Part shown: one piece after another, positions 12,241-23,100 of the stretch
Position numbering within the stretch: the first letter of the stretch is position 1
How the letters are laid out: the number at the start of each line of letters is the position of its first letter
DNA from: Motacilla alba alba
Taxonomy: Eukaryota > Chordata > Aves > Passeriformes > Motacillidae
DNA: 64,000 bases
NCBI RefSeq assembly: GCF_015832195.1
Contig: NC_052027.1
Coordinates: 17,892,688 to 17,956,687, forward strand
Reading direction: 5' to 3'
The notes under the pieces: generated by a model
Databases searched by the model: none
Told to the model about the DNA's origin: nothing
The model's input: the letters and a program-made list of their open reading frames with translations, nothing else
Translations under genes and position numbers: made by a program

Positions 12241-12359
12241 AATCACAGGATCGTTAAGGTTGGAAAAGACCTCCACGATCACGGAGTCCAAACACTGAGC
12301 ACCTCCTTGTCAGCCAGACCATGGCTTGAGTACCGTGTCCAGCTGTTTCCTGAGCACTT
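12241..12359 (-). mobile_element. CR1 LINE 3'-end fragment
   Basis: Starts with AATCACAGGATCGTTAAGG then TTGGAAAAGACCTCCA, the reverse complement of the CR1 3' untranslated end, and continues with the degraded 'GAGTCCAA ... CATGGC' segment typical of the same region. Only about 120 bp is recognisable. CR1 elements insert as 5'-truncated copies, so a 3' stub is expected. No coding potential. Confidence 0.85.
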
Positions 12360-13936
12360 TAGCATTCTTTAATCCTTTAACTGGGATTGAGATTCTCTGC
12401 TTCTGTCTATTCCTGCTTTAAGCAGGCTGCTGCAGCCAGGATTGTGAGATGTTATGTTTGGACAATTCATCCTAATAAACTAAAGGCTGTGTTCCTTAGA
12501 CTGTGAATTGAAATTCTATGGAGAAATACAGGGACACCAGCAGTCTGGGCAATGGCATTTCAGCCTTTTCCATGGAGTTTCTATGTCAGAATGTTTAATA
12601 GATTCAGTCCCACTCAGTTTTTCTGGAGGATTTCATGTTTTTGGAGCAGAGGTTTTCCAGCTGTGGCAGTGCTGATGTGAGTTGGTGCCCGTGTGCAGGC
12701 TGTGCCCCTGCCCGGTGGCTCTGCCTGCTTTGGTGCTGTCCCTCAGCAGGATCCCTGTTTTCCTCCTTTATCCTGCTGGACCTTGCTGGTAGGGAGGCCA
12801 CCAGTTCTTGGCCATGGGCAGCTCCTCCAGACAGGCCAGTGAGCCCTTGGGCAGAGATGCAGGAGTTGCTCTGGGGTTTGGGATTTGTGGAGCAAACGGG
12901 GAATGGTCCTGGAGGTGCAGAGGGAGAGGTCCCTCTGCCAGTGTTCATGGATTAGGAAAGGAACTTTGGAAGTTCTTCCTGCAGAAAGCAGGGCTGGAAG
13001 CATCGCTGCTGTTTTTCAGATTTGAAACATGTTTCAAACAGATTTCAAACATTTCAACATGGAGAAAACAAACTCTTCAGAGAGTGCTCGTTACTAGGAG
13101 CTCACAGAGGACAGAAACAGGCACTCTTAGCAAAAAACCCCTAATACTGGAGGGGTTTATGGCATTCAGGAAGCACTGCTCCTAAAGGTCTTTTCCAGCC
13201 TAAATCATTCTTTGAGGGGCTGCTTCAGGTGTGCATACAGAAGCTTTACATCCACGTCACACAAAAATGATGTGTGTGTTCTGAAAACTGTCAGGCTTTT
13301 GTTGTTTGGTTTGGGCTTTTTATATGATATCCTAGTTAAAAGCTGAGGAAGGAGGAATTCAGTCTTATATCTGAAGAGATCTGGAAGTACAATTTAATTA
13401 ACACATGTAATATTAATGCAAGGAGCAAAGAATATGGGGTGTGGAAAGTAAGCCAGAAAAAGAGGAGCTGGTTCCTGAGGTCAGCCAGAAGAGCTGGGAT
13501 TCCTTCAGAGCTCAGTCTTGTGTTGACTTTTATGTCTTATAAGTCAATGTTCTGAGATTTGACCAGAATGTATGTAGGTTAAAAACTGGGAGAAAGGTCC
13601 CCTGAACAGTTTTGAGGGTCTTCTAATCCATGAAAATAAGAGAAAGTATTCAATATTTTTAAGAACTCACTCAGGAAAAAGTCAGGAGTCCTCCTCAGCT
13701 CTGTGTTATGTTCAGTAAAACATGGAATATTGAATTTACTCCTCTGAATTTCTGCTGCTATGTAATAGAATACAATAAATTCCCCGGCGATTTGGCTACT
13801 TAATATTTATTTTGTGTTTACCCAGTAGATTTTATCTGCCTGTGGAAGGCCCTCAATACTGAGAGTTTATCAGAGTATTTAGCAATCTTCTGTTTGTCCT
13901 CGCTGCACATTTGGGAGATGATCTATCGTGGATATA
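12360..13936. other. Unique non-coding DNA
   Basis: No gene recognised. A GC-richer patch at 12.62-12.96 kb gives overlapping frames of 106-125 codons on both strands, none with a domain or splice sites I trust. The rest is AT-rich single-copy-looking sequence. Confidence 0.55.
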
Positions 13937-14045
13937 TTTAGGAAGCGGACACGGTGAAATTAAATCACTTGGTCAAGGTTACGGGGAGAATTTGAGATGG
14001 ATGTTGAAATTAAGCCTGGATCTTCCTAGCCCTGAGCTAATCCTG
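13937..14045 (+). mobile_element. Ancient MIR-like SINE relic (degraded)
   Basis: The segment containing AAATCACTTGGTCAAGGTTAC, then a spaced GCCTGGATCTTCCTAGCCCTGAGCT, follows the order of the MIR/CORE-SINE 3' half: 'GTNACTTGCCCAAGGTCAC ... GGGATTCGAACCCAGG ... CTGACTCC'. It is substantially diverged, as expected of an amniote-age insertion. The match is by memory of the family consensus and by order of motifs; an alignment score was not computed. Confidence 0.5.
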
Positions 14046-14423
14046 TTGCAGCATGGTCACCCTCTATTTGAAATCTCTTCTGTCATCAAGGGCTTGTTTG
14101 TGGTTTTGGCTGAGTTTGCTGCAGCCACAAAGTGTCTGTGGAACCCAAGTGGGGACACTGCAGAACAAGCAGCCCCTGTCCCCCCACCCCAACTGCTGGG
14201 CAGAGTGAGCCCCTCCTCCTGGAGGAATTCCCAGTTGTTCTGCAAGTTGAGAGCTCAGAAGAGCCTCAGCTAATGGCTCAGTTGGATGAGAGGAAGCACT
14301 ATATTCCAGGTGGCATTCCCAGAAAGTTCCTTGGAGCAGGAGGAGCAGAGCTAGGATGGAATTGGAGGTGCTGGCCCAGACCTCCGTGCCAGGCACTGCC
14401 ACCAGAGGGGTCAGTGCAGAGAG
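14046..14423. other. Non-coding DNA left of the solo LTR
   Basis: A moderately GC-rich stretch without a recognisable exon or repeat. The open frames here (108-120 codons, both strands) overlap each other and run into the LTR, which argues against any being a real gene. Confidence 0.5.
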
Positions 14424-14429
14424 GAGGAG
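14424..14429. repeat. Target-site duplication, left copy (GAGGAG)
   Basis: GAGGAG immediately precedes the first base of the LTR and is repeated exactly at 15095-15100. A 6-bp duplication is usual for class II (ERVK/alpha-beta-like) retroviral integration; class III ERVL elements usually make 5 bp. Confidence 0.8.
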
Positions 14430-14542
14430 TGCTGCGTATCACCCCCAGACTGGGGTGATCCCGGAAGATGGAAAAGTCTCTCCTCCAACCTGCACCATCA
14501 AAGAAAGACTTGATAGTCTTCAGTCGTCCGGTCTCAAGGTAG

Positions 14543-14548
14543 TTTATT
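14543..14548 (-). terminator. LTR polyadenylation signal AATAAA
   Basis: Minus-strand AATAAA within GCAATAAACTACC, placed downstream of the TATA box inside the solo LTR. In an intact provirus it would mark the R/U5 region. It could still polyadenylate a minus-strand transcript crossing the LTR. Confidence 0.7.
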
Positions 14549-14641
14549 GCATGCTATCTAAAAGATTTTCTCCTGAGCTGCTGAGGTCTGCTCAGCAGGT
14601 CAGCCAAAGGCACACTCCCTGACCACAAGGCTGCTGCTATC

Positions 14642-14648
14642 TTTTATA
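14642..14648 (-). promoter_or_regulatory. LTR TATA box
   Basis: Minus-strand TATAAAA (in AGTATAAAAGATAGCAGC) in the U3 part of the solo LTR, upstream of the AATAAA signal. This is the expected core promoter position. It would drive minus-strand transcription if the LTR is active. Confidence 0.7.
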
Positions 14649-15094
14649 CTAAAAACTACATGCACTATATTTACGATTCTGTCCCAATAGCTATCACCCA
14701 TGTTAGACTGTCAGCCTCTATTCTAAACCCATCTAAAAGTGCCAACATCACCCTGAACAAGGACGTTAGGAAGAAGGAAGAAGAAGGACAGGGCATGCCC
14801 AAATCCCTCCATCTTAGAACTCCTGACCCCCATGTACAAAACTCAACCCCCCCTGTACAGAGTCCAAAACCTCCCTGTACAGCACTCAAAAACTTTTCCC
14901 TTCACCTGTGATTATTACTGTGGTGCTATCTAAACTTTTGTGGCTTGTCATTCTCCATACAGAGTTGGTAATTTGCTCCACGGGCTAAGATCAAAACCCC
15001 ATGTGTGTCTTTGGCTGCATGCCAGGGTCTCAGAGCCCCCTGCCAGCGGCTCGGGCCATCCAGGGCACCCAGAGGGGTGTCCTGGGTTCCCACA

Positions 15095-15100
15095 GAGGAG
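15095..15100. repeat. Target-site duplication, right copy (GAGGAG)
   Basis: Exact copy of 14424-14429 directly after the LTR terminus at 15094, confirming the element's boundaries. Confidence 0.8.
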
Positions 15101-18100
15101 AAACCTGCAGAGGTCTCAAATTTGGTTTTTGAGTGTCTGCCTTGAGAACTGATCACAGAACTGGGGCAGCGTGGAGCTCAGCACAAACTGCTCAGCTCTT
15201 CACTCCAGGATTTTCCAGGATGATATAACCAAGCATAAGCTGTGCTAGCTCTCATTCTTTTCCAGCTAAATATACATCTCTGGAGTCTTGTGGAGCTTGA
15301 GCTGATTGTGTGGTGATGGAGAGGCAAGGCTTTATGTAAGGCATGTGTAGGAGATCTGAGAGATCTCCACAGGGATCACATTAGAGCCTGTAAATGTGGG
15401 ATCAGTTCTTTACAGCTGAAGTTTGGGGTGAGAGAGGAAGGGATAAAGGATCTGGATCTCACTGTTACAGTATCTCCAGAGAAGTGCTCAATATCACACT
15501 ATTTGCCCAGCGTAAACTAAAATTGATGCCTGATTTCATTGGGTGCCATATTTATAAAAGATGGGCTATTGGTTTGAAAATTAAATTTCTAAGGTCACTT
15601 TCAATCTTGAGGTTTCAAGCTCTTAAAAAAAAATAAAATTCCAGAGCCCTTTAAGGTTATCACTAAATCTTTGTAAAACTGTATTACTTTAACTTAACTG
15701 GATGCTGGTTTTGCTGTCCGACAGCAAATGTTTTAGTTCCTCTTGTTGGATGCACAAGTCAGAAATGGTGTTTTAAAATCATTACTTGGATTGGTTCTAT
15801 GAGGGACAGAAAAATGTGCCAGAATAATGTTTATTGCCTTGTACTGGTTAAACATTCCCTTCCTAGAGATTGAAATCCCTGCCTTGCTGCTCTTGTGCTG
15901 ATTCTGCAAACACACCCAGAGTCTTTCACTGCTGGAACACCAGTGCAATCACTTTCCCTATTCATGGTGCCCAAATAAACCATGTGTTTAGGTTTTCTCA
16001 TAAACCAGGAGAAAAGAAGCCAGATTTTCTTACAAGTGAGGTAATCTTGCTCGTTACAGACAGTGATTTCAGCATTTATTATTATTTTTGCCTTCCAGGA
16101 AACACAGGATCCAAAACTTGTATAAATTAAATATCCTGGTGTAGACTCCTCAATGCTGTCCTATTTTATTTGTATAATTCATGCTTTTCCAGTGGGTTCC
16201 TTAAATACCATATTGAAGGATTTTAGATGGTCCTTTATAAAACCTGGCCATCCTTCCTTCCAGGGCATTCACTGAGTTTCTTTCCTCAGCTGGCTTAGAA
16301 GTACCTCCTTTTACACCCATCAAAATGATATCCTCTAAGAGAAATTAACTTCTTATTTTCTTAATAATGTGATTGGCCTAATTTCTGCATAATTATATTT
16401 AACTTAGTTTAGGCTGAGAGAAAGCAAATGATGTAAAATAAAGTTCTGTTTCATCAGATTTTTTTTTGTAATCCTGCAGGGAGGAAGAAGAGGCATCCCA
16501 AAGATGCTTTCCCAACTATTTTAGAGGATAGACAAAGGAAATGGTTCTTTTTAATTCCCCTGCTAACAAATTACTTTTTTTTTTTGTTGGAATGAAACTC
16601 TCCTGGACTCTGCTGGTGTCAGTGGCACAACTTCAGGTGACATCAGTGAGGGCTTGGCCACAGATGTGCTGTGGGATTGCTGTTTTGGGGTTTTGTGTGA
16701 ACAGGACACTTGTTTAGCTATGAAAGGGTCTTTGTGATAACCAAGGCATACCTTTTTCTCTTGGGACCAATTTCTTTGGACACCTGGCGGGCTCTGTACC
16801 CCTGTTAATGGATGTATTCATTAACAGTTGAGCTGTGGCCGTGCCCAGCACTGTGTCCAGTCCCTGTGAATCTTTTCCCAGCCAGGCCAGGGGATGCACA
16901 CTCCGTTTCCTTCCCAGTGAGTGAAATTGCCTCTGGAAGCTGAGGGTGCTCTCCCTGGCCCTGCTGAGTGCCCTGAGCGGGATCAGGTGCCTGGGGAGGA
17001 ACATCCTGGGCAGCTCTGGCACGGCTCCACAGTCCCCAGGCAGCACCAGCAGGGGACACTTCAGGTGGCACCCGGGCTGTGCCAGTGCTGGGGGCACCAG
17101 GGGGATCATTCCTTAAGGGGGAGCCCAGGATTTCTGTAAAATGGGGAATCGAGGGCTGAAAGCTTCTCCAAAATGTTCCCTTGAGAAACCATTGCCTTTT
17201 TAAAGGATACTTGAGCTAAAGATGTTTCTTTAGAGAATTAATTACTTGGAGATCAGTGCTAGCAGACATCATCTCAGCAGCTTTGGGAAGCTTCTCTGTG
17301 AGTCTTCTTTCCCAGTCACAGAAATTACCAAAAATTCCATTATTTTAAAAGCAGGAAACGTAGAATTCCAAATGATGTTTCATCATATATTTTATTATTT
17401 TATCTCTCACACATATTATGATCTTCCATTGTTGCTCCTGAGCTGGAATTAATGAAATGGCAAGAGGGAAAAAAACCTCAGTGGGATTTAATTTTGCGAA
17501 TAATGTGCTGAGGGTTCTCATCACTACTTTATCTAAATATAACAGTGTGAGCATCTCTGGTGCTGGTGAATTAGAGGATGTTTGGAAGCTGCAGCAGCTC
17601 CTGGGAAACCCAATTTTCCTCTCCACAAATCGAAGTTAGGAGTATTAAATATAATTAATATGGAATATCTGTGTTTAACTGTTTTATGGTATGTGAGCAC
17701 AGAACATTTAGATGTCTTTAGTGAACTAAGCCGAGGACACGATGCAGGACTGCACAATTTATTTTTATCCTCAAGGTCAAGTAACATCTTTGAGCACTGA
17801 CATCAGTGTTCAAGAAATATGGTTCCCTTCAAGGTTAGGAATTTCCCTGTGTATATTACATATGTACACAAGTATATGCATTACTGATTATCTTTTTCCT
17901 TGGGCTTTTGAAAAGAAAAGCTGTATATTTTTAGACACTGGAATGTCTGACTTTGAGAGCAAAACTCCGAGATATGTAACAGAGGTAAGAAGTTGATCTT
18001 TGTAGGACAGTGCTGTGTTAGAGAAAAAAAAAGCTATTTTTATAAAGAAATTGAGGAATCCTTCTAAATATGGGAATTCCAAGAAGAAATGTGGATTAAA

Positions 18101-19200
18101 GTAGAATTTGTGCTTATCTGATGGCGCTGGACACTTTCAAAATTACTCAGCTGAAATGGCAGATGAATTCTTAATGATATTAAATTATCAGCCCATGCAT
18201 AAACCACCTTGTAACACTTTAAAGAGGAGGAAAAAAAAGATAGACTCTTTTGGCTTTTACTGGTTTACAAGTGCTTCAAGCTCTCCCTCTTATCTTCCCT
18301 TTTTTGGAGTGATTTAAGCAAGCTTCGTGGATTTATTTTCTCAACCTCCCAGCGAGGCTTTTGTATTTACTTTTTTTTTCTCTTAATGATTTTCACCCCT
18401 TATTTCTGTTTATGGAGATCAGGATGTGTGTGGTTGATCAGGTGAAGGCAAGGAGGAGGAGGGGTGGTCTCTGCCAGCCTCCGACAGGAGGAGGCTCTTG
18501 GGATTTTATCACTATAATCTGCTGGTTTATTACTGGACATTAAGACATCCAAAGGATTTATTTGGAGCAAAAACCTTGCTAAGAGATCATGTCTGTGAGT
18601 TAGCCCTAGAAAAGGGAGTTGATGATGTTGGTCATCCAGATGGAGAAGTTCGGGATGAAGCCTTGAGTTCTGGGCTCTGGAATTTGCCTGCTGCTCCTGG
18701 AGCACTTCCTGGTGGTCCCTGTGGAGGGGAATTTGGCTGGGTTTGGGATGGGAGCTGACAAATGACCCCCAGTGAAATAAATAACCAGACTTTTCTTTCC
18801 TCTGCACAATGCTGCATCCTGTTCTCAGCGCCTAAAACAAATTGTTGCTGGTGCAGAAAAGAACAATTCTGGCTCTGAAGAAAGGGAGGTAAAAATGCAG
18901 TCAATAAATCACTCAGGATGTAATTAGGATATCATTCAAACCTCCCAGGCTGTGCTCTCTGGTAGGTTAAACCTGGCTGTGACCCAACCACGGCCAGGAG
19001 TTGGGTTTACTGCTCATTGAGGGTCTCTCCCAGGATATTCTGTGGTTCTACAAAGTAATGACTGGTTCCGGTTCCTTCTGCTTGGTCTTTTGGTTCTTGT
19101 ATTTCCTGGCTCCTTTATGGGGGATAGGAGAGGCATTACTGTGCATTTTTTGCCCCTAAATCCTTTCCTGACACGTTTCTGACCAAACTAAATTAGTTTT
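15101..19200. other. Unique AT-rich non-coding DNA
   Basis: Nothing gene-like recognised over about 4 kb. A GC-richer patch at 16.80-17.12 kb gives opposing frames (88 and 131 codons on minus, 72 on plus) without domains. The stretch 17.2-18.4 kb is AT-rich, low in repeats and looks single-copy. Around 18.5-18.77 kb a plus-strand frame of 86 codons is open, but no splice sites or recognisable motif accompany it. Confidence 0.55.
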
Positions 19201-19370
19201 GTGGGGTTTTTTTTTGTTTTTGTTTTTGTTGGGTTTTTTTTTTGTTTTTTTTGTTTTTTTTTTTTTTTTTTTTTTGTTTTTTTTTTTTTTGTTTTTTTTT
19301 TTTTGTTTTTTGGTGTTGTTTTGGTGGGGTTTTTGTTTTTGTCTGTTTGGGTTTTTTCCTTTTTTTAAAA
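19201..19370. repeat. T-rich low-complexity tract with G interruptions
   Basis: Long T runs interrupted by single Gs (TTTTTG-type units, the longest T run over 20), followed by G/T-rich sequence. It produces a spurious Phe-rich plus-strand frame. It is a likely site of polymerase slippage and length variation. Confidence 0.9.
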
Positions 19371-22300
19371 AACTCTTCCTGAAGGAATGGAACCTTTCCT
19401 CTCAGTGAGGAATCTGCAGCACATCATTGTTGTTGGAGAAGGAAAATTTTAAAATATTGGACAGTTTGAATGGTTATTTAGCTAAGGGAAATGTGCCAAA
19501 TTTGTTTGGATGTTTGATTATTCTAGACTGGATATTGGTGGGAGTTTTTTCTCCAATAACCTTTTTGTTCACATGTTCACTATTCTGTGCTGGACAGACT
19601 CTTACTCTACAATAATGTTTTGGCAAGCCCTAAGCTCAGTTGCTTCAAAAAGTTCTGATATTTTGGCAAAATTTTCATAACTATTGCTTCAGAGTGTTGC
19701 ATTGGAGGTTAAGGAACAGCTCATGGATCTTCAGGACATGGCTCAGTCTGGAAGCCAAGCCTGACACCCACCTAATTTTCATTTAGAGTGTATTTTTATT
19801 TCCTATACCGACTATATTTATTGCAATAACGTTTGGGTCTTGTATTTTGTTTAATATTTAATAATGTGAATAAGTATTTTTCTGCAAATTATACGTTACA
19901 CCTCTAAGTAAATTTTCCATAGCAATAATTCTTGAAGCTTTCTTATTGTAAAGCTCATTCTTTGCTGAAGAATTTGAACAGTTATTTCAAATCTCGATGT
20001 AATTGTAAATACAAATTCTCCTTACAGGAGAATATTTATATCTAAAAGCTACAAACAGCCATTGTGATAATTTCAGATCAGGTTTGACTCTATGGTTGCT
20101 TGAACCCTTGCACTGGCTTTTGTGAGAGTTTTTCCCAGATGTTCCAGTGGGATGGAAAGAACTGACTTATTGAAGTTCACACATTTTTTTATTTGTTTTG
20201 GCTGAAGTGGAGCCATTCTATCAAATGCTGCCATGCAGGGAAGGGGCAGCACTGGTGTGAAACATTTTGGGCTGTGCCAGTACGTTCCAGCCAACACCAG
20301 TGAACCCTTCCAAGGCCCTGGGACCAGTCTGAGTTCCCACAGCGAGTGGGGTGGCACTGCCAGCCTGGGTGACATCAGCAGCACAAAGTGAAAACAAAGC
20401 TTCTGCTAAGCTGGAGGTTGTGGCACAGGGAAGGACATCCGAGGTTCTCAGGGATTTGTGTGGTGGGTGAGCTCAAATTCCTCCTTCCCCCAGAGGAACA
20501 CCAAGATCTGCATGGCTCTGTGGCTCTGCAGTGAGGAGAGCCCCTGGTGCTGGGCTGTGGGGACACCCTCTGGAGGAGGGGGCTCTGGGGTGACCCTGAG
20601 ATTGCCAGGATGGGGCTCTGGATCCCCTGGGGGCTGCCTGTGTGTGCACGTTCCTCAGACGGGATGATCAGCAGGGCACAGATCCGCATGGCTTAGCAAA
20701 GCTTAACGGGTCAGATTGCTTTGCCCACTAAACTAAACATAGCCTTTTATCTCATTATATTGGGAAAACCCTCTCCTCAACAGGAGGCAATCCCTGCAGG
20801 TGATTAATTACTAGGAAATGTGTATGGGAGTTGGATTGTTTGCTGAGATATCAGAAGTCCTTTTTTCATAGTTTGTTAAAATTCTATTCTCCTGTTCGAA
20901 TTGTTGAGAGTGATTGAACCTTGTCCCACCATTCTTTCCCTTTGTGTTAATAATTTGCCTTTATTAGAGTAATAAATAAGGCTGATCCAGGCTTCCATTT
21001 GGAGCCATTTGACAAAAATGCTACAATGGGAGCTACTGTGTCAGTTAATGAGATTTACGGTCAGGAGATCCAGGTGTGTAGGTAAAGTCCATATATTGAA
21101 GAATAAAAGCTTTAAGTTCTCAAAGGAGCATGCATTTCCTTAATAATATTAATAACAGTCCGTATTTGCAATGTAGTTCTCTGCTATTATTTCTTACTGT
21201 CTAATCTGAAGTGTGACTGGAAGGGTTGAGCAGTTTCAGTAGGACAATGGTGGGTTTCTTCTTTAAGGTGCACTCCAAGGTCATGGTGTGACCTGGCTGT
21301 GGAAAGGGGGTAAGCAGCCTTTCACATCACACAGGTTCACATCTACACCACAGTCATACACAATTTCATGGCGAAGGAGGCTCCTTCAAACCCATCCTGC
21401 TGGGGATATTCTTTCCAAATGGAAGAGAAGTGGTTTCCTGTACAGATATTTAGCAAATAAGAAGGAAAACCAACTTTCAGAACATTGTGGTAGTATTTGG
21501 CATCAGTGATATCAGAAGAAGGTACTGAACCAAAATGCTGATTCCAAACTCTGTTTTTTCTGGGAGAATAGTTTTGATGAGTCCGTGTAACCCATCTACT
21601 TGTGCAAAGTTTCACCCCTATTTCCAAACATCCTTTGGAGTCGGGTTGTCTGAAATCTGCATTTTTATATGAGCTGATGTGACCCCTATAAATTGTACAA
21701 TCCTATAATTTGAGTTTAATTGATTTTGGATTACATTTCTAATCTCCATCAGGACCAGTGATATGAGACTGCAGTGGGAGAGTAAAATTCCCTTCCAGAA
21801 CACAGGGAAGGGAATTCCTGTGGTGGAAACCACAAAGGACTGGAATCTCCCTGCCAGTATCACTGCATTACGTTAAGTAAACAGATTAATGCTGGAAGGC
21901 AGTTGGCACAAATGCTGTCTTGGGAGCTGGCAGTTTATGGGGTCTAAATGCCCACAGAATGAAGGAGGGATTCCTTTGCTGTCTATCCACAGTTCCCAGA
22001 AGCTGTGGCACCCTCACAAGGTGGCTCTTCCAAGCTCTTGTCAGGCCGCTCTATTGGTTGGTCTAAGATTTGTTCTGAGTGTTGACAAATATTTCCTCCC
22101 ACCTGCATGTGAGAGGGCAGATTCTGTCTGTAAGCCAGAAGGAGGGTTGAGTGCTGGTATAAGACAGGTTTAGTATTCTTAGGCCCGTCTTAGGCTGTTG
22201 AGAAGCTGATTTCAGCAGTGGATTCAGGTTTAGCTGTGTCAGATGTTGCAGGTCCTCACTCTGGCCAGGGCAGGTCCCTTTGGAGGAGGCTGCTAAGATG

Positions 22301-22960
22301 CTTCTCTGTAATTGCTGTGCTTAGGCTGTGGCAGTGAGCCAGGTTTACTTAAGCTTTACTGGGAAGCTCAGGCTAATTAATACTTCTTCCTTGGTTTTTT
22401 GGGGTTTTTTTTGGTTGTTGTTGCAAGAGCCTAAAAATTTCTCTTCCTGCTTGAGTGATCCTGGGAGTCTGGTGTTGTTTTCTGAGCTTTAAACCTGGCT
22501 CTTTGTGGGCATGGCTTTTAGATGGTGAAAAAAGAAAAACTGGGATATTTGTAGGTATCAGATGGTGGAGATTGAAGGAGAGGGAGGAACTGCAGTTCTG
22601 GCTGGCTGGTAGTTTTCCTTTCAGATATTGAGAAAGTTGGAATGCTGGTCAAGGAAGCGAGCTGCAATAATTTAGCAGTCAGAGCAAGTGGCAATTTGTT
22701 CAGGAAAATAAGTGTGGCAGATAAAATAAAGAGTTCAAGGCAATGGCGAGCTTCCGAGGTTTAAATCACGCAGCGAATGGTTGGGCTTGGACAGGAGCTC
22801 TGGGGCTCTCCCACCCCAAGCCCTGTGCCTGGATTAGCTCCAGAACTTCCCCCAGCACAGCCAGGTGTGCCCAACACCTTCCCCCAAGGGCAGGGAAGGG
22901 TTAACCAAGCAACCAGCTCTGAAGAGCTGTAATTTAAACTCGGGAATACACTGACTTTAT
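19371..22960. other. Unique non-coding DNA
   Basis: No gene recognised. Most is AT-rich. Patches at 20.2-20.7 kb and 21.9-22.3 kb are GC-richer with short frames on both strands and no recognisable product. No CR1 end could be identified in this stretch. Confidence 0.5.
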
Positions 22961-23100
22961 AGTTAGGGAAACTGAAGCACAGTGGGATCAAGTGACCTAC
23001 TAACATCTCCCAGTCAGGAAACAGCAGGGCAAGTCCTTGAATGTGACTGTTCTGAGGTCCCTCTCCTCCACTCCTTTTATTAGGTCGTGTTGCTTCCCAG
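22961..23100 (+). mobile_element. MIR-like SINE relic, well preserved
   Basis: AGTTAGGGAAACTGAAGCAC, then GATCAAGTGACCTAC, CAGTCAGGAAACAGCAGGGC, TTCTGAGGTCCCTCTCCTCC and TTATTAGGTCGTGTTGCTTCC match, in order, the MIR consensus landmarks 'AAACTGAGGCACAG', 'AAGTGACTTGCCCAAGG', 'CACAGC...GGCAGAGC', 'CCAGGTCTCCTGACTCC' and 'CACTAG(A/G)CCATGCTGC'. This covers the core and 3' half of a tRNA-derived CORE-SINE on the plus strand. Such copies predate the split of mammals and reptiles/birds and are sparse in birds. Recognition is from the family pattern; divergence was not measured. Confidence 0.65.

Larger units (their letters stand above)
14430..15094 (-). mobile_element. Solo LTR of an endogenous retrovirus (class II-like)
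   Basis: A complete 665-bp LTR on the minus strand, TG at its start (15094 side) and CA at its end (14430 side), bounded by the 6-bp direct repeat GAGGAG. Read on the minus strand it has a U3 region, a TATA box (TATAAAA at 14642-14648), a polyadenylation signal AATAAA (14543-14548) about 95 bp later, and a U5 that ends in a GC-rich block. The TATA-to-AATAAA spacing and order fit a functional LTR layout. No gag, pol or env sequence is attached, so this is the product of recombination between the two LTRs of a provirus. The intact ends suggest a fairly young insertion. Assignment to ERVK rests on the duplication length, not on a database match. Confidence 0.85.
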
